DNA from: Harmothoe impar
Taxonomy: Eukaryota; Annelida; Polychaeta; Phyllodocida; Polynoidae
Direction: 5' to 3'
Assembly (NCBI GenBank): GCA_947462335.1
Contig: OX381716.1
Location: 1,924,845-1,988,844, forward strand
Length of the DNA stretch: 64,000 bases
Shown: piece by piece, positions 24,178 to 37,067 of the stretch
Layout: every line of letters begins with the position of its first letter
Position numbering within the stretch: position 1 is the stretch's first letter
Program-made: the position numbers and the translations under genes
The notes under the pieces: model-generated
The model's database searches: none
Told to the model about the DNA's origin: nothing
Seen by the model: only the letters and a program-made list of their open reading frames with translations

Positions 24178-24362
24178 TCAACCCTGTAAGGACGGATGTC
24201 GCTGAAAGATGACATTTCCCTTCAGGGGTGTCTCAACCTCATAAGGTTGGTATGAATGCATGAATGCATCACTTGGAAGTTATTTGTGAGGGCTGCATTC
24301 ATGCAATATGATGACCAGGGCCATGATCCTTTAAGGTATCATTCAATCCTAAAAGGGTTAAG
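24178..24362. repeat. Dispersed palindromic GCATGATGCA repeat
   Basis: A clear, nearly full family copy: it starts CAACCCTGTAAGGACGGATG, has CTGCATTCATGCAATATGATG in the right half, and ends CCTAAAAGGGTTAAG. The equivalent copy in copy 3 is 40498-40682, so this insertion predates the duplication. Confidence 0.65.
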
Positions 24363-24780
24363 ATAATTGTTTTAAAGAATAGTTGACAGTTACTATATCC
24401 CATAATATGGCCACAATGCTGTTTAGAACCCATAGGGCCAATGACTTGGTAATGGCTATAGAATGCTGTATTGGGGCTGCGCATTCTGACACATGGTGTC
24501 CATATGCTGCTGCTTGTTGTCTCAAACCTATAAGGTGTTCCTGGACTGGAGTAAGCGACTGCTTTATCTATGGGTGTTGCGACTGCCATTTTGTTAGAAA
24601 TTATGTCAGAATACTCTCTGTGGTTACAAGTGTAAGGGATGTGGTTCCTGTCTCACCACCCCCTTCCATGCACCAAACTGACCCACTAGCATAAAGTACA
24701 AGTATACTGAACACTTCACACTATCCATACAGCCTTCACTGAACAAGTCAAGTAACCTAAAATAGCAGTCAATGTCAGGC

Positions 24781-24951
24781 ATTCAGGTGTAGCTCAGTTG
24801 TAAAATGCGCACTTCCAAGTGTCAAGCAAGCCCCCGATTTTGTACCCAGTACTTCCCAAACATTTTCAGCTACCTTCACAGTTACACTGCACATTGTTGC
24901 ACATTTATATCTGTATAGTGTGGATATGTTACTTTGCCCTCATCAAAGGGA
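24781..24951 (+). mobile_element. tRNA-derived SINE-like insertion (171 bp)
   Basis: It contains an A-box-like TAGCTCAGTTGTAAAATGCG followed by a Gly-type anticodon arm CACTTCCAAGTG and a degenerate B-box region (CGATTTTGTACCC). Copy 3 (about 41165) is otherwise collinear: TCAGGC is followed almost directly by TTTAGAGAGGAT, so the 171 bp is an insertion absent there. It is not a functional tRNA gene because the B box is broken. A plain tRNA pseudogene is the alternative. Confidence 0.6.
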
Positions 24952-26725
24952 TTTAGAGAGGATCGGCATAGGTGACAAAATATAAATGGTACCATCAGGA
25001 TCTTTTTAGGAAAACCCAGTAAGACCAGTAGGTATTCTATTGTCACATGACCAAAAATACTTCTGAAAAAACATGGTGATTGTGCTGTTTGACCTAATGG
25101 ATATCAGTATTTGACGGCTGCAATTGGAGGCAGGAGTGTGAATTAACAGAACCATGTGGTTTGTGCCAGGAAGAGTGCAGAGGTTTTTAACTGCTGTTTC
25201 GGTATTTTTCTTTTTAAGCCCAGCTCTAATTTCAGAGGATGTGCGATTTGTGCCAAATTGTTTTGCACCAAATGGGTTTCAGGATCAGAACTTATTATGA
25301 TGTGAGTAGTGCCTGCCAAGCCAAAGCTGGGGACATCAGCATGTATCAACCAATTGAGGGAGGCACGCTGTCTTACAGCAGCATCTGTTGTCTTGATGCA
25401 CCAACACAGTGAGTGTAACTAACTTAGCCATACTTCATTGATGCTTGATGCTTCATGTAGCTTCATGTAGTCAGATGTCAGAGCTGTGGTTATAAATCAT
25501 GCTGGTGAAGATCATAGAATAGCACTATCCCAAGATGTTGCTAAAAGATGCTCAATCATGCTGACCCTTCAGGAGTATCTTAACCATGTAGTATCATCAT
25601 GATGCATGAATGTAGCCCTGGTGAGTCACTCACTAGGGCTGCAATCATGCATCATGAACTCAGTTTGTGCAGTGATGACCTAATGAAGTCACCTACCTCT
25701 GCCAAAATGGTGTGATCATTATAACCTAACATGGTAAAATAAAAGCCATTTAAAGCAAAGTCTTGTCGTTCTAGTTGTGTCTTTTACACAAATATAATGT
25801 TATTCAGTTGTTGCTGCCATGAAGCAGGGGTAATTCATCATCTAGAGACAGAAGCCTATTTATAAATTTTGAAGCAGTGTGTGAAAAGTGAACGGAATAT
25901 GTGGTGCCTTGAATGAATTGAAATTTGATTTAGCTTACACTTTTGATAGCCTTCAAATCAAGTAGTCAGAGTTTACTCCCTGTGAGAGGTCATTCATCAT
26001 TAATAGTGAACGCTACCAATTACATGTGCAGGCATGGGTGAGGTGTGATGATGATCTATGTATAAATTTGAAAAGAAAATGAAGTTGTGTAAAACTAGGA
26101 TAACTTACAGTGTGATAGTCTGCCGCTTCACCAAGAGTCACTCAGCAGTTTTACCCTGATATATGAAAATCACCCAAAATATCAACCTGTTTTTTGGTGA
26201 ATTAATGTGACATGTCTTTGGTGTGTTAAGTATAAATATACAGATAGCCTTTTCTGCTCGACGCTTCCTACATCGTCAAAACAACTACTGGCTTTTATGT
26301 TATTGGTGCTCAGTGTGCTTCAACAAATCATTATGAACACCTCTGTAGTAGTTTAATGTGGTCAATATTGATATCTTTGGCTATCTAAAGGCTAAAAATC
26401 AGCCCCGTGTGTGGTCATTAGGAGACTTACATTGCATATATACCATTTCCTTTAAAGATTCTCTTTAGAGATGTAGAGCTCTGATTTTTTCCATGACTTA
26501 CTGATAGAGAGGTCCATTAGCTAGAACGCTAGACACTGGGACACCTGTAGCCTCAGACACCTGCCCCATTTGTTAGCCGCACGAAAGCTTATTGTGCGGC
26601 TTGTCCACGACACAAGCAGCTGGTAAACAAATACATCCAACCCCTGCTAACTCACCATGACAGCGGGTGGCATGGAAACCGGTCAAGTAACTGTGGGATG
26701 ACCAGGTGGGCCACAGGTGAGGCCA

Positions 26726-26741
26726 GGTTGCCATGGCAACC
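26726..26741. promoter_or_regulatory. Perfect palindromic RFX X-box
   Basis: GGTTGCCATGGCAACC matches the X-box consensus with both half-sites intact. The duplicate at 37052-37067 reads GGTTACCATGGCAACC and still fits the consensus, in otherwise diverged flanks. Binding is not shown by sequence alone. Confidence 0.5.
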
Positions 26742-27530
26742 AGTAAACTGCTCCATAGTCACGGTATACACAGGCAGGTAAATGGCTGGACCTGGGATGG
26801 GTATTGTACAGGATAGGATGAGTTAAAAGTCACTGTGGGTTAGTATGGGCTAAATACCCACGGCCACTAGTGTTGTGGGTATAGGATTGAGGAGCAGGAA
26901 TAGCTCTGGTTTTGCAAATTATTTTTTCTTCACATTCCCCTGTCCTTGAAATTTTTTTACAGAAAAAACTGCGCAGTGAGCATCTCAGACCTAATCTCAA
27001 TCTTTGTATGTTTTTAGAATTGTTAGTTTATCAATCATTTCTACACATTAGAGCATTTTGAAGAGGGTAGTCCTTGTATGCAGGAGGTCTTTATTGCATT
27101 GATGCCACCCATCAATTGGTCTAGACATTGCTATAATAACCAATTTGTACATTTCACCTCACCCAATTAATGCCCTTACCCAGCTAACAAAAAACGTTTC
27201 TAGAACGTTTTAAAACGTTTGCATTTGGTTTGGAAACAAACGTTTGTATTAAAACGTTTTAAAACGTTTGTACATGGTTTGGAAAGAAACATTTTTGTTA
27301 GAATGTTTTAAAACATTTGTATATGGTTTGGAAACAAATATTTCAGGTTTGGCTATGTCTAGTAGACCTACAACTTCACGATCCTCTATTTTTTCCTCCT
27401 GTCCCATGTCACTAAGCCCTAAAATGGTGCATGTCGCGATGTTGAATTTAGGGCCTTATATAGGGAAGGGTAAAAAAATGTCACCCCTTTTTAGGAAAAA
27501 AAACGTGAAGAAAATAGTTCACCAAGAATT

Positions 27531-27592
27531 GGCTTGGGGTTGAACCCAGGATCTCCCACATGTGAGGCTAATGCTCTACCCCGACTCCACTG
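27531..27592 (-). other. tRNA-like segment (truncated)
   Basis: On the minus strand it reads GGGGTAGAGCATTAGCCTC then GATCCTGGGTTCAACCCC. That gives an A-box-like part and a B-box-like GGTTCAACCC with a pairing T-arm. The acceptor stem does not close, so it is not an intact tRNA. Confidence 0.4.
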
Positions 27593-27764
27593 TGGATCTG
27601 GTAGGTTGCCTTCTAAAACCTATACTTATACCACAGCGGGCACGGAGAACAAAGCATTTCACACCTCTTGTATACTGGCATAAAGTAGGTCAGTGCTTTA
27701 ATGGGCTATGCTCTTATTGTCATGATAAGAATCCCTTCAGGCTTGTATGGTCCCTCCGCCATCA

Positions 27765-27834
27765 GCCTCATTAGCTCATGAAGGAGAGCCTGGGGCTTCC
27801 AATCAACAGATCCTGGGTTCGGTTCCCAGCCTGG
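27765..27834 (+). other. tRNA-Gly-like segment (truncated)
   Basis: TTAGCTCATGAAGGAGAGCC resembles a D-arm, GGGCTTCCAATC contains the Gly-type loop CTTCCAA, and GGGTTCGGTTCCC is a good B box and T-arm. No 7-bp acceptor stem is visible. Together with 27531-27592 it shows that tRNA-derived sequence was captured in this MITE. Confidence 0.45.
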
Positions 27835-29514
27835 TTTTAAATGGTCAACCAAAGTCGTCTGCAAAAGTTTGCATCCAAACCTTTTGCAAACCTTTTTGCA
27901 AACCTTTTTGTAACCTTTTCCAAACGTTTATAAAACGTTTTAAAACGTTCTAACACAAACGTTTGTTTCTGTCAACGTTTTAACGTTTTAAAACGTTTTA
28001 TAAACGTTTTTTGCAAACGTTTGTAAACCCCCAGCAAACGTTTTCCAACCGTTAGGAAAACGTTTTTTTTTGTTAGCTGGGTAGTGGCATGAACAGCCAC
28101 TCATAGTTTGTCTTGATTGGGTGTAGAAATCTACATGATTGGCAAGCATATGCACAACCAGTAGAAAACTGACACTTCTATCCGTAACTCTCAGACAGCC
28201 TATGGCCCTATCTGAGAGTTGCAGCCGTAACTACTGTGGGTAGGAAAGATGTTCAATGGTATGCTCTGTTTTATTATGATTGATGGGAGGGGGGAGAATA
28301 TACAGAACGTAGAGAGTATTCATGCCGTCCAAAGCTTTAGTTTGACATTTACTGAGAAGGTCATTTTAGAAAAAGTGTTGGTCAATGTAGCAAGAAAAAT
28401 GTTTCAGGAAAAGAAAAACATACACCTCTGAATCTATACATGAGGCAAACTATACATGCCATCCTACATTCCCATGCCTAGCATTTGTGCCAATTCTTAC
28501 ATGTCACTGTCTCCCATGGTCAAAGCCATGCAAAAAGCTGAGGCTTGTTATGAGGGTGTGTCCTGTTCCTTCCAACACTACATACCAACCTAACATCACC
28601 TGAGGCTCATTATGACAAAGTACTTCCCCAAATCTGCTTCTCAACAACACAAGGACAGGTATCCATTATCTGATGCTTAGTCAAAGTGGAAATATATTGA
28701 TGTTGCTAATATGTAGAGCAGAAGCAGAAAAATGAGAAGGAAAAGCAGTGCATGGGAACACCTCACCTGTTATTGCTGGGGGGAAAAGATACTACTATGT
28801 GTGTTTGTACATCTGGCCTGCAGTACCCAGAAACCATCAGAATGTTTACATCTTACTCTCAGCTTCAATGGTCCACGCAGCATATGCCAAACACCTACAC
28901 TTGTGATAAATACCTTCATGACATCTGCTTCTGACCACTTCTTATCAATACCAACAGTCAAGATAAGAACCTGTTGCAAGAAATATAAATCTGCCTCACA
29001 TTCTGTGCCATTTTTTCTGTAGTGATGACAGAGGCAAAAAATGAGGACCTCTGCAAGGATGTGTTCTCCATCAGAAAGCCTAAGGTAGGAAGAGAGGTAA
29101 TCTCCATTAAAGTCTTCCCTCAGCAGTAAATTCTTAGTAAAACTCAATACCAATGGAAGTACTAATAAAAAGAATGAAAATGGGTTCGGCCAGTTTTACT
29201 TTTTGTTTTACCTCCAAACAAACTGAGCCCATGACCACGCCCCACATTAGAAGTACCCTAATGTTATTTTGGATTGATTGTTGATGCAATTGGCAAGTGA
29301 AGTGATAACAAATACTGGCCACACAGATTGTCCTCTCCTAGCTTTTGCCCATCACCACCAGCACGGTCACTATTGATTATCACGGCCTTAGTTCAATAGA
29401 AAAACACTCCCAGGGGCCAAGGTCGTAGATGTGGGATGATGCCCTTTTGGTGCTGAGGTCATTAAGGGAGTCCTGGAGGCCCTTTATAGCCCTTAGCTGA
29501 GACTGCCTAGAGTT

Positions 29515-29860
29515 GCAGCTCTGAGAGTTAACCCTCTAAAGACAACATGATGTAGCAGTTCAAAGTTAACCCTCTAAGTTAATGCATTAAGTTTACCCTT
29601 TAAGACAACTTGATTTGGTAGCTCTCAGGGTTAACCCTTAAAGGGTGGCATGATACCGCAATGCATCATGCATAAATACACCCCTGGTGAGTTACTTGCA
29701 AGGACTGCATTCAAACACCAGGTTGACCCTAAAGGGTTGAGACACTACTGAAGTGTCGGCATAATGCACAAATCCAGCACTGGTGAATTACTCAACAGCG
29801 CTGCATTGGTGAATCCTGACAACAAATGTCATCTTTTAGACACACGTGGGCTAAAAGGGA
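29515..29860. repeat. Dispersed palindromic repeat with tandem GTTAACCCT words
   Basis: Repeated GTTAACCCTCTAAAGACAAC-type phrases run into a GCATCATGCATAAATAC, GGTGAGTTACTTGC and GACAACAAATGTCATC arrangement. The collinear counterpart at 43995-44320 in copy 3 is easily aligned. Confidence 0.6.
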
Positions 29861-30767
29861 CAACCCAATACACCAGCTTTCTTAATAGTTATTTTAAAGA
29901 CAATGTGATTGCTAAAATGCATGAGGTTTATTTATGAACATGCAGCCCAAAGGTGCAGTAATCTTGAGGTGTTATTCTAATCTAAAATATTCAATGACAC
30001 CTACACCTTACAGCCCTGCTGTATCCTATGTGATTTTTTTATGTAAGCCAGGGTCAACCCTGCTAACTGTGCAATCTGTCTGCCTGCTACAAAAGTAAAC
30101 CAGTCCAGTTGGTGGGTGATGTATGCGTACACAATGACAGGGTGAGGTACACCACACTGTTTGTATACAAGTAACAAGAGTCTGTGTCTTAGTGACTGAT
30201 CACCTGTCTGACCTAAACATCAACAACTGTCATATCACATGTGTTCACTCCTAGTACAGTTAGACTGCAGTGGTACTTGAACTACAAACAACAAAAGTAA
30301 TGCCCTTTGACAATACCATCTGCCATGAATGAACTTTTTCCCTCTCCCCTTGACATATTCAAGATTTCATCAAGGAAGCTTGATTGAAAGCATTTCATAT
30401 GTGAACATTTAATCCTTTTTCTATATATCTAATCAATTCTTTGGTTACTACAGAATACAATTTGTGTCATATCATGTAGACGAGTTTAACACTGTTGAAA
30501 ACCCTCCCCTTTATCTGTTCCCACAGGTGAGTGACGCTGTGTAACATCTCTGACACCACAGAATACGGCACGGCATGGATAAGGGGGCCATTTTGTATTA
30601 GTCTCCCGGTGGGAGGGCTAATACACAGACAGATCTACATGTCGTGTATGATGGGTGGGAGTTTCATAGGGACATGGACACATGGTGATGGGGCTTTTAT
30701 ATCATTGTGGGGGATGTTTGATTATCATATTTATTGAAACATATTGTTGCTGTATACTGTTTAACCC

Positions 30768-30982
30768 TTTAAGGACGGATGTCACTAAAAGACAATATTT
30801 GTTGTCTTTATGCACCAATGCAGCTGTAGGCATGCTAACCATTTGTGAGTGCCTCAACCCTGTATGGGCAGCATGGTGCTTGAATGAAGTGCTGGTGGGT
30901 TACTCACCATGGCTGCGTTTATGCATCATGACAACCAAATCTATAATGCAATAAGGTATCATGCCATCCATAAAGGGTACAA
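30768..30982. repeat. Dispersed palindromic repeat, uninterrupted at the 9.4 kb element's target site
   Basis: This family copy ends GGTATCATGCCATCCATAAAGGGTAC. It shows the pre-insertion state of the position where the 9.4 kb element sits in copy 1: CATCCA occurs once here and twice there. Confidence 0.7.
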
Positions 30983-33900
30983 TCGCTGGTCTGTACATGA
31001 CGTGTGTCAGTAGCACTAAACACTGATGAGTTTACATTGCTTTCTATGTTTTTACTTGTAGTACCAAAACATGTTTCTGTGCAGAGGGGGCAATTGAATA
31101 TCCAGAGATAAAAACCTAATCATCCTAGTGTAGCATGTCTTAACTGATCTTTCCTCATGACTTATAAACTGATTATTTTCATCCACCTCTATGATATCGG
31201 TATTTTTGTCTTGTTGGAAAGGGAGCTTCCCCTATCTAGGTACCTTCTAACCTGACTATATCTATACAAAAATACAACATAATCTTTCAGAAGGTTGGGT
31301 GTAAACAAAATGTATCAAGACTTTAAGAGATATAAATGTATAAATGAATTGCATGTTTCATGACTAGCTTTGACAATAATGTAGAACAATAGTGGAAGAA
31401 GAAGATGGAAGGACAAGGAAAGGACTGAAAAGACATCTTCTACAAGAACTAAATTGCTGACTGAATCAGTTTAGTGAGGTTGTTCTACAGTGGAGGTTGT
31501 CAATCCTTTAAGGATGGAAAAATGCTCTAATGCATCATGTCCTTGAATGTCAAGATGCATTGAGAAAGCTCTAATGAGTAACTTGCAAGTGCTGCATTGA
31601 AGCATCATGCCCGACATGATTGGGTTGATACACTCCTGAAGGGACAGCAAGTTACTCACTGGGGCAGTATCTTTAAGCAGCATGCCATCTATTAAGTCTT
31701 TAAGGGATGGGAGGAAGTCTTGCAACACTTAACCCACCCACAATAAGACAACCAGGGACACAGATAGCAGTATTAAATCATGAGCCACCACAGCGCCCCC
31801 TCAGTGGTGGAGCGCAGAACTACAGCTTCAGGTATCAGCGGCATGTTTCCTGATTCAGATTTAATAACAGCGACCCAGGAGACCCCGTACCTGGTCGGTC
31901 TCGCCGGTCAATCATTACTCTGCTGGGGGTCTTGTACCTAAGGCCAGCCTCCTGGGGAATAAAGCTGATCATTTATGGTGTCATGTGTCAATCAGTATCA
32001 GCTTATTATGTTAACCTAATCAGTTCCTTTATGATTTTATTTATTTTTCGTCAAAAATGAAATGGCTGGGGATATCTACTAATGTCTGGATTCAAGATTT
32101 CCAGTTGCTTCCTCATCTGAGCTTATAAAATGATTATTTGTATCAGAACTGCCGATTTTTAGTTGCTTTTAATTTCATGGAAAGGACAAAATGACCTTTT
32201 AACAGCGAAATTCAGCGGCATTTACTGGAATGAAATATGCTTAAAGTGTGACTTAAATCAGACCAATATTTCCTTAAATGGGAACATTCATGCACTGCAA
32301 GCTATACACCAGCTCTATTTCCACTGATGAGTCCGTAGAGTAGCCAGTGTGTGAACGTTGGCTTACAGAGTTGTTTTATATTCAGGTCAGTCTGGGTCAG
32401 ATTTGCTGCTCTGTCAAGGCTACAAGAGTGGAGAAAAGGTGGGGGAGTATTTTCTATGCTGGGTTGGTGGAGCCTAAGAGACCCAATGTGGCTCGCTGCT
32501 GATATTTACCAGGTGTAAGAATTTAGATCTCAGCATGGGGTCTGGTTGGATGCCTTGATCCACCCAGCTTATGCGTTGGACACTATTGAGGTGTGACTAG
32601 GCTAGTAATAACATATAGTACGGAAAGACTAAATCAAGATCCACTAGGTACCTTTGCCCCACCCCCTTCTTGTAGCATTGTAGATTTCTCCACTGACTAC
32701 ATTTGTGACACTGGGGAACTATAATATAGCCAGCTAAATTACCATAACCCTGCACTGAGTGTAATGTGGGTAATGTTTTTTCCCCCACTCTGAATCACAC
32801 ATTTCTGTGGGTAGGGAGCGAGTACTAGATTTTCTAAATCTGACCATGAATACATGAATGCAGGTGTGCTGCATTCAAGCATCATGTCAACTTTATGAGG
32901 TTGAGACACTTCCAATAGTGGTGCAGTAGTGGTGGTGTGGAGTTGATGAGGCACTAGGGTTACTTCCTGTTGAGGACGCCTCTCCACCAACCTCCAGCTG
33001 TGACCTGAATGTAGGCAGTAGGGTAGAATAAGCAGTTCTCTCATGAGGATGTAAGGGCAGCAAAGCCAATACCTTACACATTGTGCATCAGCTGTAGCAA
33101 ATATATGTATGATACATCATTGGCTACCATGGAGTGTTGTCACGAAGTGTCTTAATTGGCTGCATGCTTAGTTTAGGTATTCAGTAGGAGTGCCCCGAGA
33201 TAGCTAGACTGTACCCTTTAGAGCATGACAGACACTTTGCTCATTTAGAAACAAGTGGTGGTATAGGCTGGACCCTCACTTGACAGGACATGCTAAAAAA
33301 CACATGCAGAGCCCAGTCATGTGACTTAGTCCCTTGCGTCCCATAGTACAGTTGGTGCTGTCAGGCTTGGACTAGAAGTGACACAGATATCGGCCCTTAA
33401 AGGTGGCAGTAAATGGTGCACAGGGAGAAAAAGGTGAGTATGTAGGCTGACACGCAAGCTGCTCTAGGCTAGTAAAGTTTGGGGTTACCCATGTCAACAA
33501 AATGAGTTGTAGGGGCCACTAAAGTCTGAAATAGACTTAGAGTCCAGCAGAATAAGGCTTTCTGCCTCTATATGGTACTGAGGACGGGTGAAGAGGTCTG
33601 GAGAAGCATATACTGAAATGCATATTGAATATGTATTTCGCAGATCTGCTGAATCTGCATGAGGTAAAATAAAACAAGTACATTAATTTGCAAAAACTTT
33701 GCAGCCCATAAAACATTAACAAAGAGACCCACTACTTGCCTCATCATGTTAGGTTTACTGCACTCTCACTTTGACAGTGCTATATGCTGCTTCCAGTGAC
33801 GCGTATATCAACTCAGGTAATAAACACTACAGCTGTAACAGCTGTTAGGATGATAAACCATGCTCAAAGGTAATCTAAATGCAAAATAGGGAACTCTCTT

Positions 33901-34084
33901 CCTGCCAGAAAACCAGCATGTGTACATGCCTTCACTGAATACACAATTATGTTCCCATTGCAGGAACATGCTTTGCTGTTGTTTCAAATATAACGCTACT
34001 GCCTTGGCATGTGGAACAACCTTTCACACTGTACTCAAATGCACAGGTCCACAAATTGTTTGTACACTTTGGGTTTCTTGCTAA

Positions 34085-34312
34085 ACCCTTAAAAAACGGA
34101 TATATGCTAAAAGACAACATTTGTCGTTATGATGCACCAATGGAGCCCTGTCAAGTAACTCGCCAACCCTTCAGGAGTGTCTCACCCCTGTTGGGTTGGC
34201 ATGATGCTTAAATGCCACACTGGTGAGTTACTGACCAGAGCTGCATTCATGCATCATGATGACCAAGGCTTGATACATTAATGAACTATACTGTTCTTGA
34301 AGGGTTAAAAAG
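34085..34312. repeat. Dispersed palindromic GCATGATGCA repeat, well-preserved copy
   Basis: Reads AACCCTTAAAAAACGGATAT, AAAGACAACATTTGTCGTTATGATGC, then CTGCATTCATGCATCATGATG and a closing TTGAAGGGTTAAAAAGG. Good example of the family's inverted end-to-end symmetry. Confidence 0.65.
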
Positions 34313-36154
34313 GTTAGCTCACTTGTGCTCCCTGTAGTCACTCAAAGGAAGACTTGTACTCATCAGGAGTGTTGGTGGAGACAGTTAAACACCAGATGCT
34401 GCATTCACAGGCAACCCCGACCATATTCTACTTTGTGTCCTTATGCTTTTAGATAAAAATGTTGCCACCAATAGTCGCGAGACAACATGGTCAAGTGAGA
34501 AATAGTATAGAAAAAGGAAAACACTCTTTGAAAGTTTGTTTTCAAGTTACTTCCCATTTCATTTTAAATGCCATTGTTCAGCTTGCAAGAGGCTTGTAAT
34601 TTTGCTGTTTTCATTCAGTTTTTACTTAGAAAGCATTTAGCAAATTGATGGCAATTCAGGTTGGGCATTACAAATCTTTCACACTTATTGCAGAGCAACA
34701 AGATCCAATAAAAGGGTTCACCGTACAGTTGGCATGACATCTAAAAACCATGAATATTAAATGGATATAAATGCTGCTCAATAAATGCAGTCACTTTAAA
34801 AAGCAATTTGCATAATAACATGGAGTCAAGCTTTGTCTCATTTTTTCTAATGGATTCAGACATGTTCCCTTAATGTATGACCAGTGTTTACTTGTTCAGT
34901 CCCAAAACAATTCAGCAGGTTTTATATTCCAAATGTTTAGACTATTGGTGGTGTTTTTCCTCACATCCATCATTGATGGTCTGTGATGATGTTTTTATGT
35001 ACTCCTTCACTCAGCTGAACTGCATTTTGGACTAGCTACTATAGAGAACCAATAGAGAAAATATTCATAAGAGCCTGAGCCCATATTCATCTATATTTTG
35101 AGGAATTAACTCAATATTTTGAAAGAAAAATACCAAATATTGAATTTCTTTTTAATCTACATTACAATCTCACATTTGCAGGTTTTTATCTTCACTGGAA
35201 ATGAACTAATTACTGGCACACTGTTTGCCTATATATATCCTGTATAAATAAAATAAAATCAGTGTCCAATTCCACTTACATATTGTAGTATACAATAACA
35301 GAGCCTTCACTCAGATTTCTAATTATGGGATGGATATCATGAAATTGACAGAACAAGAACTGGCAAGATAAGCGATTGGTAGCTTCTCATACTATGCCCT
35401 GTTTTACATATGAAATAGTGCCAGAAACAAATGTCCAATTGCATGTAAATGACACTACTCTGTCCTGTCCTGGGTCAAAGGCTTATGGGGAACCCTTTCC
35501 ATGTGAATATCCATACATAGATATACCATTGTATGTACTATGCAGACCCTATGGTGTTGAAACACTCCCATAGGGTCGGCATGATGAACCAATGCAGCCC
35601 CTGGGAGTTACTCCTCAGGGCTGCATTGGTGCATCATGACAACAAGTGTCATCTTCTTGTGACATCCGACCTTTAAAGGGTAATCCCAGTCTGCAAGGTA
35701 GGGTTGGAGGTGGCTTGTTGTGGTTTTGATAGATTGAAACACTTAGGGGTAACTAAGAAAATCACACCCTTCTCAAATGGTATTTGGTCACTCATATGTT
35801 ATCAGACTAGTGTGAACGTCCACCAACCACTGCTACAAAACCCCCTTACATGAAAGTGGCAGCCACAGGAAATTGACACTGGAGCCTTGAAATCAGAAAA
35901 GGCCTGAGCATTTCCTATAGGAAGCTGCTTAAATGACACTGAAGTAAAAAACATCTTGCCATAAAAATAAAGAGTGGAAATAGGTCACATCCTTCAGCAT
36001 CTTTTCCTCCTAGATCTTCAACAACATTGAATTCGATGTTTGTCAGCTTTTAATTACAAAGAATGTGTGATTTGTGCTTTTCTTTTTGCAGTTTGATTGG
36101 AAAAAGGTTCAACCCATTGAACTTGCTTGTGTACATGCATATCCCAGTCCTGCC

Positions 36155-36615
36155 TAGGGATGTCATCGATACTCACTATATCGGCATATTGTTATTCCTG
36201 AAATGGTGATATAAATCGGATCGACATTTCCGTTATATCGATTTATTTGACCAGCTGAATTTCAGCTTTCTAACAGTGAAAGAATTTTTCAAATGTTCCT
36301 ATCAGAGGCGAAGCTATAGTAATTTAAGCAATATACAACAAATTGGCAGGAAAAATCGGCTTCTAATCGGGATATTCAAGATCTAATTTGAGAAAGATAG
36401 CCTATATCTATATAGTGCCTATATAGACATAGTGTGAGAGCCCTGTCCTATGTCATATCCTGCCTACATATCATTATTTAAAGTAAAATTTAAGAACTTT
36501 TTGGCCACAAGACACCATAATATAACGTCTCCAAATATCGAGATAAATCGAAATATCGAGACCAAAAATCTTGATAATCGGAATCGGAAAAAAGTGGATG
36601 TCAATGACATCCCTA
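36155..36615. mobile_element. 461-bp hAT-type MITE with 8-bp target duplication
   Basis: It begins TAGGGATGTCATCGATA and ends TCAATGACATCCCTA, with GTCCTGCC duplicated exactly on both sides (36147-36154 and 36616-36623). The interior has repeated ATATCGA and AATCGG words. An 8-bp duplication and TAGGGATG-type ends are typical of hAT-superfamily MITEs. It is non-coding; the long minus-strand frame that crosses its edge (36464-37012) is accidental. Confidence 0.9.
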
Positions 36616-37051
36616 GTCCTGCCAGATGGGTTGGGATTGGTGTACTATGTGTATCCAAGTACAGGTGGGTGGAAGTTGACGTCACTGCTGACCACAGTCT
36701 CACTGCAACCATACACTGCAGGACAAAGGTTGGGTTTGTATCCCTCTGCACCAGCACATTATACAGATGTATTGAGGAAACAAAGTAGAGCGGGAACACA
36801 GAGTCTGTATCAAAGGCACACCTGTCCCACGGCCACCTGCCCCATTGGTTACCTCCACATCCCAGGCACACCTGCTCCCTCAGCCACCTGCCCCATTTGT
36901 TAGCTGCATGAAAGCTTGTTGTGCTGCTTGTCCACGACACTAGCAGCTGAAAACAAATACATCCACCCCCTCCTAATTTACCATGACAACGGGTGGCATG
37001 GAAACCGGTCAAGTTACTGTGGGATCACCAGGTGGGCCACAGATGAGGCCA

Positions 37052-37067
37052 GGTTACCATGGCAACC
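37052..37067. promoter_or_regulatory. RFX X-box-like palindrome (duplicate of 26726)
   Basis: GGTTACCATGGCAACC; one half-site has changed G to A but still meets GTNRCC. The flanking phrases GATGAGGCCA and CAGCAAACTGCTCC match the copy-2 site. Confidence 0.45.

Larger units (their letters stand above)
27179..28081. mobile_element. 903-bp TIR element with AAACGTTT-rich ends and TA target site
   Basis: It starts CCCAGCTAACAAAAAACGTTT and ends AAACGTTTTTTTTTGTTAGCTGGG-type sequence (ends GTTAGCTGGG at 28081), and is flanked by TA on both sides. The outer ~130 bp on each side are imperfect repeats of AAAACGTTT and GGTTTGGAAACAAACG. Two tRNA-like segments lie in the middle. A TA duplication suggests a Tc1/mariner-like or related MITE, by inference. 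It has no transposase. Confidence 0.8.
13131..30568. repeat. Macro-duplication copy 2
   Basis: Collinear anchors with copy 3 are 13140-14638 with 30570-31875; 14640-16650 with 34405-36000; 18060-18330 with 38130-38360; 21195-22040 with 39610-40450; 24170-25900 with 40500-42290; and 29140-30420 with 43640-44880. The block 26560-28960 matches 36888-38060 and so sits in a different relative place, which means rearrangement. The abrupt switch at 14638 lacks the ~2.5 kb present in copy 3 and suggests deletion or unequal exchange between tandem copies. No gene is visible in the stretches without anchors. Confidence 0.75.

Noticed and set aside
24299..24694. Frames of 96 and 103 codons on opposite strands
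   Set aside because: The aligned copy-3 region (40620-41080) does not keep either frame.
24781..24860. Functional tRNA-Gly gene
   Set aside because: The B box is degenerate, the acceptor stem does not close and the segment is an insertion absent from the paralog.
36464..37012. 182-codon minus-strand frame
   Set aside because: It crosses the boundary of the hAT MITE (36155-36615) and unrelated duplicated DNA. It has no domain and no counterpart frame in copy 2, so it is a chance ORF.
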